From NCBI GenBank assembly GCA_000729835.1, contig JFHB01000052.1:1-64000 (forward strand): 64,000 nucleotides of DNA, read 5' to 3'. The position numbers and the translations under genes are program-made. The notes under the pieces are model-generated. The model was given only the letters and a program-made list of their open reading frames with translations. It had not been told where the DNA came from and searched no databases. Below, one piece after another: positions 44,564 to 56,404 of this stretch (positions within the stretch are counted from its first letter, which is position 1; each line of letters starts with the position of its first letter). The DNA comes from Atkinsonella hypoxylon. Its lineage: Eukaryota > Ascomycota > Sordariomycetes > Hypocreales > Clavicipitaceae.

Positions 44564-45856
44564 ATGCCTCCAAGCGACAACAACAGGAAACCGCCCACCG
44601 CGGCCGTCAACCTCATCGGTTCGTCTTGTTACTCCCTTCTACACCTCGGCAAAAGCACCAACGGTCGACCCTGGAACCGATTGAGCTGACGTGATGTAAT
44701 TGACTAGCCGGAGGCGGTGCCGGTATGATGGAGGCCCTCGTTTGCCATCCGCTCGGTAAGTTCATTCCGATCCGTTGCGTGTTGGGAGCAATAATGGCCT
44801 TGGTGCACACGTCGTCTGGTTCCAGACCAGCGCAGAGTAACAAGGCGCTTGCCCAGCACGGGCGCCACGTCCACAAGGCTAGAAGACACCCTCAATTGAC
44901 CCGGGGAATCCATGGCAAACAGACACAATCAAAGTGAGAATGCAGCTCTCCAGAAGAGCCCGGCAGCCCGGCGCCCCCAAGCGCGGCTTCATCAAGACGG
45001 GCGTGGAGATCGTCAAGAAAGAAACGCCCCTCGGTCTATACAAGGGTCTCGGCGCCGTGCTGACGGGCATCGTCCCCAAGATGGCCATCCGCTTCACCTC
45101 CTTCGAGGCCTACAAGCAGCTCCTCGCCGACCAGACCGGCAAAGTGTCCGGCCAAGCGACCTTTGTCGCCGGCCTCGCCGCCGGCGTGACGGAAGCCGTC
45201 GCCGTCGTGACCCCCATGGAGGTCATCAAGATCCGTCTGCAGGCGCAGCACCACTCTATGGCTGATCCGCTCGATGTGCCCAAGTACCGCAATGCTGCGC
45301 ACGCCTTGTACACCGTCGTCCGGGAGGAAGGCTTCGGCGCGCTCTACAGGGGAGTTAGCTTGACGGCTCTCCGACAGGGCACCAACCAGGCCGTCAACTT
45401 CACGGCCTACTCGTACTTCAAGACGTGGTTGAAGCAGTGGCAGCCTCAGTACGAGGGGACCAACCTGCCCGGCTACCAAACTACGCTGATCGGTCTTGTC
45501 TCTGGAGCCATGGGACCTTTGAGCAATGCGCCCATCGACACCATCAAGACGAGGTTGCAAAAGACACCCGCCCAACCTGGTGTGAGCGCGTGGGCGAGGA
45601 TAACTCACATCTCGGCCGACATGTTCAAGTACGTCACGGGAGCCCGTTCATCACAACACCACCACTCATTCCGTGCGTTTCGAGTGCTAACCCAGTTATT
45701 AGACAAGAAGGTTTCCATGCCTTCTACAAGGGCATCACCCCGCGTATCATGCGTGTTGCTCCTGGACAGGCCGTCACCTTTACCGTATATGAGTACTTGA
45801 GATCACAACTCGAGAGCAGCAAGCTGTCTTTCGTTGGCGGCAAATTCGAGGAGTGA
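44564..45856 (+). CDS. acr1: Mitochondrial succinate/fumarate carrier (Acr1/Sfc1 type)
   Basis: Four exons: 44564-44618, 44708-44755, 44923-45628, 45703-45856, 320 residues. It is a mitochondrial carrier with three repeats bearing the P-x-[DE]-x-x-[KR] signature: PLDTIKVRMQ (split by intron 2), PMEVIKIRLQ and PIDTIKTRLQ, each followed by its GLYKGL/ALYRGV/AFYKGI loop. Repeat 2 has RQGTNQAVNFTAYSYFK, typical of the succinate-fumarate subfamily. The protein sits in the inner membrane and swaps cytosolic succinate from the glyoxylate cycle for mitochondrial fumarate, needed for growth on acetate, ethanol or fatty acids. The first two exons are very short, a common carrier gene pattern. Long antisense frames here are shadows. 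Confidence 0.95.
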
Positions 45857-46321
45857 AAATAAAATAAAAAGCTGAGAGCATACATCTTGGACCCGCCCTC
45901 CTTGCAGCGACCTTCTTCAATACTTCTCCCTACCCGCGTCAAGTTCCAAGCAACTCGTTCCATCTAAAAGCTCTTAGAGACTACATTGGGGCAGCCCTCA
46001 CGCGGCGAATCAAATCACGCGGAATGAGTCCTTTCAATCGCATCATTTGCCAAGGATACAAGGGTCTTTTTTTTTCCCTTTTTCAAAATGGCTGCTACTG
46101 TTTTCTGCTGTTTTTGTCCTGGAGACTTTTCGTTGTCGGGTAATTGAGAATCATTGTTCACACTGTCTAGAACTGAGTTATGAGGGGGATATGTCTGTCC
46201 GCTAATATTGACTGACACATGACAACGCAGATTAATCAGTCTGTCGCGATCATATTTCAAACATTAAATGATACTTGCATTCATCGACTCAGTCGTTTGA
46301 TTCTTGAACTTGACTGTAAGC
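45857..46321. other. Convergent 3' region between carrier and twinfilin genes
   Basis: 465 bp holding the 3' UTRs of two convergent genes; an AATAAAATAAA motif follows the carrier stop codon. Nothing else is seen. Confidence 0.55.
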
Positions 46322-47452
46322 TCATCGACCAGGGCGCTTGGGTCTGGTAAATCCCGTCCTTACAGTAGTTTTGGGATGAAGATCGTCCGTGACTGACTGC
46401 TCCGTTATTTCACTCGGTTCCTCGACGTCGAATTTCCTCACCAACGTCAAGCCGGCCTCCCTTTCCGCAACCTCGAGCACGGCTCGCCTCATCAAGGGAT
46501 ACAGCATGCGGTTCTTGATGGATTTGTTGCCAGGTGTAACAGGGCAAGTATAGAAGAACAGAATCGGAGATTGCTCTGTGCCATCGTGGGTATGGACAAA
46601 TTGGTAGAATGTGAATCGAGGTTCGCTGGTAGAGATTACGTTGGATAGCTCTGTAATTGAGGACGGTCGCGGTGACTCAGGGACCAACTCCACCAACTCC
46701 TTTTCAACGTTGATTTTCTATGCCTCATCAGCGTACGTGTTCAGGGCGCTCCAGTCTCACTCATCACTCCACCTACCAGCATTGTAACTAACCGTCCGCC
46801 CTCTTGCTTCAGCTCGCTCAGGGCAGCAATGGCGTCTTCCGCAATCGGCATGGCAAAGCTTTTGCTCAGGTGTATTTCTCTCGTGCCCGTCCCAGATCCA
46901 GCCTCTTGTTCAGCACGCTTGACTTCACCAAGCGTCCGCTCCTCTTCCGTCAGTGGTGCAGCCAGCTGATTGTGCGCATCGTGCTTCTTGAAACCAATGT
47001 CGGTCAACTCGTCCGCCGAATTTGCGAATATTGTCTCTCTAAAGTGCTCTGAACCCAGTTCTCGTACTAGTGTCAATCTCGTAGATGCAAAGAGCATCTT
47101 CTGCCTAACAGGTGCTGAATCCGGAACATACGTAATCGCGGCCAGGCGGGGCTCATCGTCGTAGCGCTGTAGTAGAAGGTAAAGAGCAGCGTCGGGCTGC
47201 AGATGGGGTTTTAAGCTGGGGAGATTATCAACGAATAAGGGTGATTTCGAGGGCAGTGTGGCCACAGGAACGAGGGATTCTTGATCGATGCTAACAACAA
47301 GACCAAAAGTCGACGACGAGGACAGCAGCGAGTTGAACTCAGCCTGGAGCTCGTGCGATGCTGCGCAGTGCGGGGTCCATCAAGTCAACAATGCTCAAGG
47401 TTTAGCATGGAATTGATGCGGAAAATGTCATACCTGAGATTCCCGACTGCAT
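46322..47452 (-). CDS. twf1: Twinfilin, actin-monomer-binding protein
   Basis: Three exons on the minus strand: 47452-47434, 47360-46777, 46717-46322, 332 residues. Exon 1 encodes just MQSGIS plus one base; this short start exon is typical of ADF-fold genes. Two ADF/cofilin-homology domains follow: residues about 5-140 (ELQAEFNSLLSSSSTFGLVV, LYLLLQRYDDEPRLAAITYVPD, RQKMLFASTRLTLVRELG) and about 175-305 (FTFYQFVHTHDGTEQSPILF, YTCP, KNRMLYPLMRRAVLEVAE). The tail TGFTRPKRPGR is a usual twinfilin ending. Twinfilins bind ADP-actin and capping protein and regulate cortical actin turnover. I chose intron 2 as GTAGGT to GCATAG because it keeps the frame; a donor 9 bp downstream also would. Confidence 0.92.
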
Positions 47453-48441
47453 AATCAAGTTCAATTGTGAGATTCTACCACTTTGTCAGAGCCAGCATCC
47501 CTGATGACCTGGAGGGTAGTGAAGATGACCCAGCAAAGTAATATTAGGGCAGGCGGGGAAACTTCGAGCCGTTTGTTGCCCCGCTATACCAGGTCCGGAC
47601 CAGTCATCACATGACTGTGTGGACAAATTATCATCGCTTTCTTTCCACGGTTAATGTAACTAGTTCACTTCGCCGCTGATTCTTGCCATCGGCCCAAGAA
47701 TTCTAATCCAATATCGACCATTGCCGTCGTGCTCAATTAGGATCTCCGGGCTGCGGCGTAATATTGCAATAGTTCCACAGTCTTGACCTCCATTCGATAT
47801 CGAAATATCAATCGCATGAATCTTGTCAGTCCAGAATGCTTGTTCTAGGAGGTTCTTACGCTTGTGAGGGGCGTCTATGCTTGTCGACCTTTTATTAACA
47901 GTTTCTGGCTCGTCCTGTGCAGACGTCATAAGATAACATAACTTGGCCTTCTCAGAAACCGTGAGGAAATTACATGACCACATGACGTCAGACTTTCTTA
48001 CACAGCTCCCCTAGTGCTTCTTCCCAAATTCTTCTAGCAACGATATGCAGCTCTCTACCAAGGTATCAAAGTACAAATGACTTATTACAAAAGAAATTAT
48101 TGTGCACCCGGGTACCTTAGTTAGGTGATTAATTGCAGTTTGAAAAGGACTGGTCGCTTGAACAGCTTGCCATCGAAGTCGTGGAGTGGCACGGATGATG
48201 AGTGCGGTGCAAGATGTCACAGAAAGCCACAATCAAGGACAATTTGTTTTGATGACAACTTTGACAAACATTAGGTTATGGGATATTTACATGCTTCTGA
48301 CCGCTTTAGGGTACTACGTGGCCTTCAATTTTCACTCCAGCTATCAACTGACTTCCAAAACTGTCCCAAAAAGTTAAACGAGATGCTCATTGACGCCTGA
48401 CTTGCCTGGTTGACCGGCATACCGTGCACCGCTCGGCAGCT
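47453..48441. other. Intergenic, with one doubtful minus-strand frame
   Basis: About 1 kb. A 107-codon minus-strand frame at 47983-47660 contains DISISNGGQDCGTIAILRRS, which reads like protein, but no family is recognised and no promoter or splice support is seen. Otherwise this is the promoter of twinfilin and the 3' flank of the WSC gene. Confidence 0.35.
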
Positions 48442-49568
48442 TTACATGATTATGGCTGCAACAAGAGCAAGGCCCCCAATTGCGGTAAGCGGCGGAGCCA
48501 TACTGTGAGTAGAATCTGACCCGGTCACTTGTGCAGGCACCGGCGCCTGGCCCGTAGGGCGCACTACATCCGAAGTACGCGACCACAGAGTACTCGTAGA
48601 TGGGAATTCCATAACCTGTAGAGTGGAATCGTATGCGCTGTTAGCCGTTCCAGTCATCGGCTGCTCCGATTGAGATGGATCCGAGTAACCTTGTGGTGCT
48701 GGAGACGTGTCTGTCTCGGATGTGTACACAGGAGGAGCAGCAGTGGTAGGGCTTTGAGGAACAGAAGAGGTCAAAGTTTGCGCACTCTGCGTGGAATTGG
48801 AAGGTTCCTCATCGCATGTTGTAGTGGCCGACGGAACAGGCACTGTAGATGGCTCTTCAGAAGTCGTTATGTCTTCAACCGGACATGGTGTCGTTGACTC
48901 TTCTGAAGGCGATGGTGCTGAGCTTAATACCGCAGAATTAGTCTGACCTTCTGAAGATGTCAAAAAGAAGGTGGACGTGGTCGGGGCTTCAGGTGCTGGA
49001 CCGGCAGGGGAAATCAGACTTCCTGGTTGCTCTGTCTGTGTTTCTACAGACTGTTCCGAGAGATTGCATGGCTCTGAAGCTGTCGAAACGGCAGGTGGCG
49101 CCAATGAAGAAGTGATCTGAATTGTTTGTACTTGAGTCTGCTGACTTGCCGCATCAGTTTTCGTGTAGACATTGGCGATTCCTGGTCCCTCCGCCGGGCA
49201 AATGCTCCCACACATGCCATGTGATGAATCCCCACCACAGGCATAGTTGCAAACACTTTCATCGAGTGGTTTAATAGCATTGGAATCATCCCCGCAGTGA
49301 CACCCTCTGCTTCAAGTCAACTTCGTGTGAATGAATCAGAGCTTCAGAGAGGAACTCACGTTGGAAGTAGAGCCGCGAATCGATGGCCCTGGCAGGCTTC
49401 TTGGCAATATTCAGGAGTCAGAGGACTATTAGTCAGGTCGATAGGCGTAGAGAAACAAGCCAAATCGACAGTCGAACAGCCTTGGTACGCAAATGAGTTG
49501 ATAGCATGGTCAAATTGACCCAGCACCGTGGCGATGCCGTACGTGACAAGCAGCAGTGAAACACGCAT
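48442..49568 (-). CDS. WSC-domain, probably GPI-anchored cell-surface protein
   Basis: Two exons, 49568-49360 and 49306-48442, joined in phase by a 53-nt intron, 357 residues. A signal peptide (MRVSLLLVTYGIATVLG) is followed by one WSC domain: YQGCSTVDLACF, LTPEYCQEACQG, then after the intron GCHCGDDSNAI, VCNYACGGDSSHGMCG and a closing VYT, the usual eight-cysteine WSC layout. The next 200 residues are Ser/Thr/Pro-rich and likely heavily O-glycosylated. A C-terminal hydrophobic tail (LTAIGGLALVAAIIM) after small residues suggests a GPI signal, as no basic stop-transfer follows. WSC proteins bind wall glucans and act as wall sensors or wall proteins. An upstream in-frame ATG exists, but the chosen start gives the better signal peptide. 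Confidence 0.85.
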
Positions 49569-50301
49569 TGTAGGTTCGTGCAAGTCGAACAATCTGAGAA
49601 CACGAGGAAGAAGAAAGTGAATTCAAGTGCTTGATCATTCACTGAAGCAGGGAAGTTATGAATAAGGACCAGAGTGAAGGACAAGAAACAGGGAGGTGGA
49701 AAGAATACAGAATGGGGAAAAAGACAGAGATTCACGACCAAGGTTTTGTTTAGTCGAAGGGATTGTCACAGACTTGTGTTATGCTCCTACCTTCCTCAGA
49801 AAACAATTCAACTTTCAGCTCGTGCAGAAAGCCCGGGCAAGTGCAGTCTGTTGCACTGCCATGCTCCACGCCGACAGCTGCTGGCACTTGCCATATTGAC
49901 AGATGCAGAAATGCCACGGGTGACAACCTTGAAGTAAGGAGCAAAGAACTATAAAGTCTACAATCACGAAAAGAGACGGAAGAGCTTAAAATCACACCAA
50001 TTGGTAGTTAATGATGTAAAACTGGATTTCTACCAGCTAGGCCCCGTGCAAAGCCGGATGCTGCCTATACGGAGGTTGGAGTTGGACTGACGATCTTGGA
50101 ACGGGGAGGCGACAGCGCACGTGCCATGCCGCGTGATATGCGAGTATCAAAACCCAGCTGGAACCGCACCACCCGTATCGGACCCATATATATCAGGGCA
50201 CGAAAACCCCAATTTAGCGACGTGTTGGCAATTGCGCAAAACTTCCCAAGCGTCCTCACCACTGCTGAACACACCATTATCGTTGTGCACCACCAGTCAA
50301 G
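49569..50301. promoter_or_regulatory. Shared upstream region of the WSC and RPS7 genes
   Basis: About 730 bp between two divergent starts. A TATA-like CCATATATAT sits near 50186, about 115 bp before the RPS7 ATG. Short frames here are not supported. Nothing else is recognised. Confidence 0.45.
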
Positions 50302-51272
50302 ATGAGCGCCCAGGCCTTGAACAAGATCGCCCCTAACAGCCCTTCGCGGCAGAACCCCTCCGAGCTTGAGCAGCAGATTGCTCAGGCTCTCTACGATCTC
50401 GAGACGAACACTGCCGACCTCAAGGTTCCTTTGCGACCTCTGCAGTTCGTCTCTGCCCGCGAGGTGAGAACATGAAGCGCAAATCCGTAGAATCTCGGCC
50501 CATGGCGCCCTTCGAGATCCTGTTTCCAAAAGAAAACTCTACAATGGCTAGACGAGCGTCCCCTGAATTGAGAAAACGAAGCGAATCCGCCCTTCTGCCT
50601 CCGCGAGAAGAATTTTGAATTGCACAACGGCTCAAAATTTATCTTGGTCTTCGTCGTTCTCGGGACGCGCGCCGAGCCAGCGTACAATTGACTTCTGGAA
50701 CAGGACGGGAAGCGGTCCAAGGCAATCGCCCTGGAGCTCGCATGCTGACTTTGGGTCTTGAATAGATCGAAGTTGGCCACGGCAAGAAGGCTGTTGTCAT
50801 CTTTGTCCCCGTCCCTTCCCTGCAGGGTTTCCACCGTGTCCAGCAGCGGTAAGTTATCATCCTCGCGCTTGCTATTCTACGCGGCCCAAATACTAATAGC
50901 CATCGCAGCCTGACCCGTGAGCTTGAGAAGAAGTTCTCTGACCGCCATGTTCTGATCCTCGCGTCGCGCCGTATCCTGCCCCGTCCCAAGCGATCTGCCC
51001 GCTCCCGCAACACTCAGAAGCAGAAGCGACCTCGCTCCCGCACTCTGACTGCTGTCCATGACGCCATCCTTGCCGATCTCTGCTTCCCTGTCGAGATTGT
51101 TGGCAAGCGTATCCGCACCAAAGAGGATGGCAGCAAGCTTCTTAAAGTTGTCCTTGACGAGAAGGAGCGTGTCGGTGTTGACTACAGACTCGACACCTAC
51201 GCCGAGGTCTATCGCCGCCTCACTGGCCGCAACGTCAACTTCGAGTTCCCCCAAAGCGGTAACGCCGAGTAG
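50302..51272 (+). CDS. rps7: 40S ribosomal protein S7 (eS7)
   Basis: Three exons: 50302-50463, 50766-50848, 50909-51272, 202 residues, the usual length. The protein starts MSAQALNKIAPNSPSRQNPS and shows the family blocks VPLRPLQFVSAREIEVGHGK (across intron 1), [38 protein letters not shown]-like and DAILADLCFPVEIVGKRIR. It binds 18S rRNA in the small subunit and is needed for 40S maturation. Intron 1 (302 nt) is longer than other introns here, as often in ribosomal protein genes; I checked it for box C/D snoRNA motifs and saw none. The long antisense frame at 51449-50877 is a shadow. Confidence 0.96.
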
Positions 51273-51521
51273 AAGCGTAATTTCAAGCATGGCATGACAA
51301 TTGGGAACTCGGGGGTGTCTGGTATTTCTGTCACATCGATGGTTGGTCATTAAAAAAAACTGGGCTTGGCGTCTTATGAGTATGGTAGCTTGATATAAAC
51401 GATGCGGGCTGCTACATGATATTTGATCAATCCTCATGACTACAATCATTTGTCGTGTCCGTAAAAGTCTATTTTCCGGGGTATCTCTATATTTATTACT
51501 CTACGGCTGCTGTGCATGAAT

Positions 51522-53273
51522 TTACTCGTGACTGATGCGTCCCACGCCGAGGACACACCAATATGCCAGCTCTCTCTTCTCTCTTGCCTCCTTTTCCTTC
51601 CCTGGAGCTGTGCCTATGTCATTCTGGACATCGGCTTCCCACTCCATTCGTACAAACATGGGTATCTCCAGAATGTCTTCGTCTTCCTCGAGTGGACCAT
51701 CGTCACTATCAGCGTCGCCTGTTCCTAGGATATTTCGATTCTCCGGTCGCAGGGATGCTGGGACAACTTCAAGCACAATGCTAACCCAGTTACGGCCTCG
51801 TTCCCAGATCTTAGCAGCATCTCCTTGGCCTGCACCATCTCCCTTCCGCCGTGAATCCCGCGCAGCATCCTTGAGAGCATCGTCCCACATGTCAATATTC
51901 GCGTCTACTTCGAATTCAGGACACAACAGGGTGACTTTACTGGCAAACCGCCCTGGGGTGGAATTTGGCGTGGCAAGGGTCACCTTGATATTTTCAAAAA
52001 GTGGATTTTTGAACGTCAAGATGTACTGATATGGCTTCAGGGGCGTCAATGGAGCTTCCTCATTCGTAGCAGGTCGCGATGTGACAGGTACTGGTGCAGC
52101 AGTTGGCAGCATGGGCCGCACAGTGATGGATGGTATATAAGACTTTGCTACCAACCGAATTTTGAATCTTGTTGTAGTCACTTTGTGTTCTGGCTTGGAA
52201 ATGATATGGCGGCAAGCGGGACAACGTTTTGAGCGCTTCGTACGGAGAAGGTAAGGAACTGGTCGTAGCTGATCTTGGAAGCGCATTGACGATAATTGAT
52301 TTATGCGTTGCTCTGCAGATGTTGTGGTGCCCCAGCCTCCATTTATCATCTTTTTCACCTTGGCAGATTCGTCCAGTTCGGCTCGTTTGAGCCCTTCTTC
52401 TGTGGTCAATGCTTCGCGCATAATATCCGTTGGACCCTGTTGTAGTCTTGCCACATGACCTCGGCCGGTATACAGGGACATGATTCTCGATAAGGCTGCT
52501 GGTGACGAAAACCCAATGCTGTCATGTAACGGCATACCGCCCAACGAGGCGTTCGCATCCGTGAGCTGGTCCTGGTAGAAAGATCTGAGACTGGCGAATT
52601 GCAAGTCTCGATCAACTTGTTCGTCTGATATAGATGGCTCGTCCGGGTTCTCTTTCCGCCTCTCCTTGACATCCCTTATTGTGATTTTCGGCGTACCGCC
52701 ATTGTCTAATTTGGTCAATTGCGAGTGTATGCCGCTCGGTCGATCGAATTCAATGCCGATCTCGGTCGATGACCAGTTACAATACTGGCAGAAGAGCGCG
52801 TACGGCCCGCCAGCTGTGCTTTGTTGTCCTTCCGACGTGGGCACATTCGTCTCGGAGGCGGGTTGCAAAGACCCGACCTGTAGCGGGCCAATGCAGACTG
52901 GACATTGATAACAGCTTCGCGTACACCTGTGATCATGTCAGCTGGCATTTTCTCCAGGGCGATCCCGCAGCTCTTGTAGGTACCTGTTGCCCTCGCTACG
53001 CAAGTTACTGCTAGGAACTTCGAACAGGCAATTTGGACAATAATAGGTGACAATCTCCTCTGTCACACATCTTGGACAACGGATCTGCTGGCAATCTTCG
53101 CAGTACAGGAGATGTTCCAGAGGATAGAGGCTGTAGTTGGAGCGCGGGGCACGAGGGTCAAAGGTGCGTTCGTCGTTCTCTTCTAGCTCTTCGCCCGAGA
53201 GATTGCCAATATCAGTGGCGGATGAATCCGAGCAGGGGCATTGGATAAAAGTGTACGGCATTTGCTGCGACAT
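51522..53273 (-). CDS. dctn4: Dynactin subunit 4 (p62)
   Basis: Two exons, 53273-52984 and 52926-51522, joined in phase by a 57-nt intron, 564 residues. The N-terminal MPYTFIQCPC and the block CEDCQQIRCPRC-x(8)-YYCPNCLFEVPSSNL are the cysteine-rich metal-binding region of p62. After the intron come CYQCPVCIGPLQ and FCQYCNWSS. A second Cys pair (RCPACRHIISKPEHK) follows near residue 330. The C-terminal half has the beta-sheet pattern of the family (YQYILTFKNPLFENIKVTLA, VTLLCPEFEVDANID). p62 belongs to the pointed-end complex of dynactin, which links dynein to cargo; the Neurospora homologue ro-2 is needed for nuclear migration. No ATG lies upstream in frame. Confidence 0.93.
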
Positions 53274-56200
53274 TTCCAACACATCTCTGACCCCGACTAG
53301 GCGAGTGCTTGTCAATCGATTCTTCGCCGGTTTCCATTCCTGGACCCTGAGGTATTACGGGACCAAACGGCCAAGACTAAGGACCTGTGTACTTTGACTC
53401 AGCAAAAGCCTCAAATTAGGACTGGTGAACTGTGAGCTACCGTCAGGTGACTGCGCGCCCAGATGGTGGGGTGTCTGCGCTCTTCTAGCGCTTCTAGCGT
53501 GGCGCAACGCCAACTTTCTCACAGATTGCATCTCCACCATCACAATTTGGAGCTGGATGAATATTTCAGCCAACTGCCACTACGCGTGCCACTTATGTAC
53601 CTATTACGATAGGTGGCTACTGACAATTTGTCATCAAGACTGGCCATGGCATTATCATATTACGCGGCAAATCGACCGAATGAGTTTGGTGTTTCTTTTC
53701 TTTCGGGGCTAATTTCCTTCCCTTTCTGCTGAAGATGACGCTGCAAATTTGATCTACGGAAAGTCTTGACCGAATTGGACAGAAGACATTGCAGAAGATG
53801 TCACACCGCAATGAAGCCACGCAGCATGCCCAAGACCAAATTTGCGGGCAATTCTGGATTGCCCCATGTCCGCCCTTATCAGTTCTGCTGCACCCCAGTT
53901 TCTGACATGCCTCAAGGGGCGGAGCAAGCATGATGAACGCCATGGGGATATCTTTGAATATGACCTCACAGGACAAGGCACAAGGCTGTCATCAGCCGGT
54001 CAGGTACGAATGCTGGTATGAAGAGCTGTGCCCCGCATATTAGTGACTAACAATCTGCAGCTTTACGTTCCAGGAAGCCTTTACGCTTTCGGCAACCCGT
54101 TATTATCACTGCTTAGGCATGGGAGCGTGACGCAATTGGGATTTGTTGCTGAAACGTCTTAAGTTGTCCCCGCAGGTACCCTTTCATTTATGACTGACGA
54201 AGAGCAGCATAATTACTCGAGACGGAAATTCATAGTCGGTTGAGAACCAGACCGTACCGATGATGCCGAAGCTAATGTAATTATCAGTGGGCTCACCTCT
54301 AATAGCGAAATTCCTACTCCTATTTAGCCACATCCGTCATCCGTTTCTTAAAGTAGAGTAGCCATAATACTCGATGCTCTTTGTTGGCAGGCTGCTGGCT
54401 AAGAGTGATCTTGTGTCTCCGGCAATAGCCTTATCTTTGTTCTACTCATAACCGACACGGAGACACTCCGCCTAGAGCTGTGTATTATATATGAAGGGTT
54501 GGGAAACCCCCTTAGCATTCTTCTCAAGCAAGTCGCGTGCGGGATGTGGGCCAATGAGGACTAGCATGGATTAGAGGCACGTATCAACATTTATATCTTC
54601 GCTCCGCAAACCCTGGCTTAGGCGGGGATCTTGAGTGACGTTGAGCCTCGAGTGATCTTTGCTCATTGGAGGAACTGCTTGACGTGTAATATAGCTCTTT
54701 GTAACTAGGACGATGGCTAGTTCTTTCATGTCTAGAAGAAGTTCCTGTAGATATTGACCGGGTTATAATTCTTGTCGGTACCGGGTCGGAGCCAGCTCGG
54801 TACCAAGGGAATGGGAACGTCAAACTCTCAGGAATTTTCTGATACGGAGCACACAAAGGTACATTGCATATGTGCAACCATGGCGTGTTCTGGAGGAGGG
54901 ATAGAGGTACTCAGCATGTATCTGGAATGGTATGGGTCGCGTGTTGCCTGAGGCCCCAGAACTGCAGGGGAATGAGGTCTTCCATTTTATTATTTCCATT
55001 TCTCAACCCCTGGGCCTTTCGAACACGGCTTAATAGCGTCTCAGCATTGCGGGCCTGCTGGTGCTGGTGCGTCCTGCAGGGCTAGCTAAGTTCAGACTTG
55101 CGTTCTTTGGCCTTGGCTACGGGGAGAGCCGCAAGTCGTCAATTCGTCATTTGCTGCTACCCAACGAAACTTTTTGAGGAGATCGCCGTTCGGAACTCTC
55201 CCAACCGCTGCGCGCAGGTCCAATTCACACGGCAGGGAAACATGATTCCGCTCTTATCTTGAGTTGAATGACTGGCAGAAGCAGGAAAAAAAACCGGGAA
55301 CTGCGGAGTACGACGAACTGGAACTTGATTCCAGCAAGATCATGACGGAAAGGCAACGCCATGCCTGTTGTGCTTCCACCCAAAAAAGTGAGCTGATCCC
55401 TGGTCTGCCGTAGTCGCGAGAATGTTTTTGCGTATGGCCACTCCTGCACTGTTGGCCGAACGGGCATTTGACTAGCGTCGAATAGCTCATCATACTGTAC
55501 CCCTGCAATATGCACAAGCTCGCCGATGTGGATCGCTTCCTGTAAACACTTGTTTTGGAGTCCAGAGGTCAAGAAAGCAATTTGTTCTCGAGAGAACGGA
55601 GTGAAGTGAAGATGAGAAGAAATCTACAAGAAAGGAAAAAAAAAAAAAAAAAAGGGCCGAAAGCTCCAATTCGGTTTGAGCCGAGACTCTGCCTACCAGT
55701 TATTTTGAAATCGGGTTACCCGATGTTGCTGAAGGAGTAACTTTGGTGTTGCAAGCCAGCCGTGGACGCCATGGACGTGGTGGAGGGAGGCTAGCTCATG
55801 GCTAGCTCATGGCTCATGATACCTTAGCTTTCCGTTTGCACGCTAATCAAGTAAGACAGCGTGGGCCAGTGTGTCGCGATTGCCCTGCGCAGTCGATGAT
55901 AGCAAATTCCGGCCACTTACGTCTATGTCCATGTCCTTGTTGGGAATGTGCATAACCTTCATCTGAACCAGCGCTAGTTATGGAGTACCCAGCGTATTCC
56001 CGATGGTCAATCCTACTCCGTAATAAATGTATCATAAAGGCGGCCGCCCTGCCCTGTCACCAGCCATGCCGCGATCCTGTCGAAGCCGGTTTCTCCCTGG
56101 ATATTGGTTCTAGACCATCACCAGTGCTTTCGGAGTGTGGAATTCCCGACCGAGCTCACTGGAGTCGCAAGGGTTTGCAGACGTGCAGGCACGAACATCA

Positions 56201-56404
56201 ATTTGTCCTGGACTGAGAAACCGAGAAACTGCAGAAATGGCAATGCGGAGGGAAGCGCTGATCACACGACAAGATCAATAAGTTGGCATTGCATCACTCG
56301 CTGTACGGAGACCGGATGACGACAACTTTACCGCGTCCTAGATCGTCAACGCACCCCATCGTCATGAACTTGCACTGTCGATAAACTAAAACCTCCCAGC
56401 AATT
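53274..56404. other. Gene-free stretch of 3.1 kb
   Basis: Only short unsupported frames on both strands. An A-run occurs at about 55638-55656, and a GCTAGCTCATG direct repeat near 55,790-55,815. The left end is the dynactin p62 promoter. Nothing else recognised. Confidence 0.5.

Noticed and set aside
45036..45608. 190-codon minus-strand frame
   Set aside because: It is antisense to the carrier's exon 3 and has no motif; a shadow of GC-rich third positions.
50464..50765. Possible snoRNA in the long RPS7 intron
   Set aside because: No box C (RTGATGA) and box D pair could be found.
50877..51449. 190-codon minus-strand frame
   Set aside because: It is antisense to RPS7 exon 3, which has strong family evidence.
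51535..52029. 164-codon plus-strand frame
   Set aside because: Antisense shadow of the dynactin p62 gene.
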